Assembly (NCBI GenBank): GCA_030650265.1 | Contig: JAUSEJ010000073.1 | Coordinates: 1 to 14,916 of the forward strand | Direction of reading: 5' to 3' | DNA from: Dehalococcoidia bacterium | GTDB lineage: Bacteria > Chloroflexota > Dehalococcoidia > JACPQF01 | Length of the DNA: 14,916 nt | Shown: positions 14,450-14,916 of the stretch, piece after piece | How positions within the stretch are numbered: position 1 is the stretch's first letter | Layout of the letters: every line of letters begins with the position of its first letter | The notes under the pieces: generated by a model | Seen by the model: the letters and a program-made list of their open reading frames with translations, nothing else | Databases searched by the model: none | What the model was told of the DNA's origin: nothing | Position numbers and translations under genes: made by a program

Positions 14450-14916
14450 ATGTCGGAATGCTCAGACTGTGCGGTGTTCGTATGCGGCAAGGGGGAGACG
14501 GAGCGGGTGCCCAAGAACTGCCCGATTGTTTTGAATCCCCTGGTCGATACCCGTGAGATCTTCGCCGATCCGGAGATTCGCACCATCGCTCACGCGGCGG
14601 CGGTTGTGGAGTCCCGCGGCTACATGCACTGGACGCGCGTCGAGGAAACCATAGAGTTCGCCCGCGCCATTGGCGCCAGCAAGGTAGGCCTGGCTTTCTG
14701 CGTCGGTCTTAGGAACGAGGCCAAGGTATATGGGAAGGTCCTGGAAGCAAACGGCCTGGAGGTAGTGTCGATTGCTTGCAAGGCTGGGGCGATCCCCAAG
14801 GAGGAAATCGGCATCGCCGACCACGACAAAGTGAGGCCCGGAAATCTGGAGGTCGCCTGCAACCCGGTGGCGCAGGCGCTGGTGCTGAACGAGGCCGGAA
14901 CTCAGCTCAACCTGAT
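14450..14916 (+). CDS. DUF1847 family metal-binding protein, N-terminal part, runs off window
   Basis: Open for 155 codons from the ATG at 14450 to the window edge, with no stop. AGGAGG lies 8 bases upstream. The N-terminus carries Cys4, Cys7, Cys12 and Cys24 (MSECSDCAVFVCG, KNCP), a likely metal or Fe-S site. YMHWTRVEETIEFARAIG, GLAFCVGLRNEA, VVSIACKAG and VRPGNLEVACNPVAQA follow and are characteristic of DUF1847, with three further cysteines. The family is known mainly from anaerobic bacteria and archaea and its reaction is unknown. Presumably cytoplasmic, as no signal peptide is visible. The C-terminal part (expected to include another conserved Cys-Gly-His stretch) lies beyond the window. 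Confidence 0.9.
   Translation, partial: MSECSDCAVFVCGKGETERVPKNCPIVLNPLVDTREIFADPEIRTIAHAAAVVESRGYMHWTRVEETIEFARAIGASKVGLAFCVGLRNEAKVYGKVLEANGLEVVSIACKAGAIPKEEIGIADHDKVRPGNLEVACNPVAQALVLNEAGTQLNL

Overview
The window holds eleven genes that can be supported, no RNA genes, no CRISPR array and no intact insertion sequence. The mix suggests an environmental, probably anaerobic bacterium of moderately high GC: many class III CoA-transferase paralogues, a DUF1847 metal-binding protein, TTG and GTG starts, strong AGGAGG-type ribosome sites, and an RND pump with a lipoprotein adaptor but no TolC-type gene nearby. A Chloroflexota (Dehalococcoidia-like) bacterium or a Gram-positive anaerobe fits. This is inference from gene content, not a phylogenetic result.

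Bases 1-5790 form a leftward (minus-strand) cluster. In transcription order it runs: a DUF123/GIY-YIG-like gene, then CoA-transferases A1-B1-A2-B2, then the first 103 codons of a fifth CoA-transferase that leaves the window. A1/A2 and B1/B2 are two copies of one two-gene module, with 13 bases between A and B in both copies and 32 bases between modules. B proteins keep the expected catalytic aspartate (D175); A proteins have serine at that place. The module therefore looks like a two-subunit enzyme with one catalytic and one degenerate subunit, duplicated in tandem. An extended -10 promoter lies just before A1.

Bases 5948-7491 run rightward: lspA (lipoprotein signal peptidase) and an RluD-type pseudouridine synthase, separated by a perfect palindrome resembling a REP element. 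Bases 7492-8083 have no convincing gene but contain an imperfect, foldable inverted repeat near 7520-7610.

Bases 8084-13584 are an efflux locus: a consensus promoter (TTGACA-17-TATAAT), a MarR-family regulator, an RND adaptor lipoprotein with an unusually long repeat-built helical region, and an HAE1/AcrB-type permease that overlaps the adaptor by 4 bases. MarR probably controls this operon, including its own gene.

Bases 13607-14916 hold a leftward four-helix membrane protein with a near-consensus promoter and a leader of about 180 bases, and the start of a rightward DUF1847 gene that leaves the window at its right edge.
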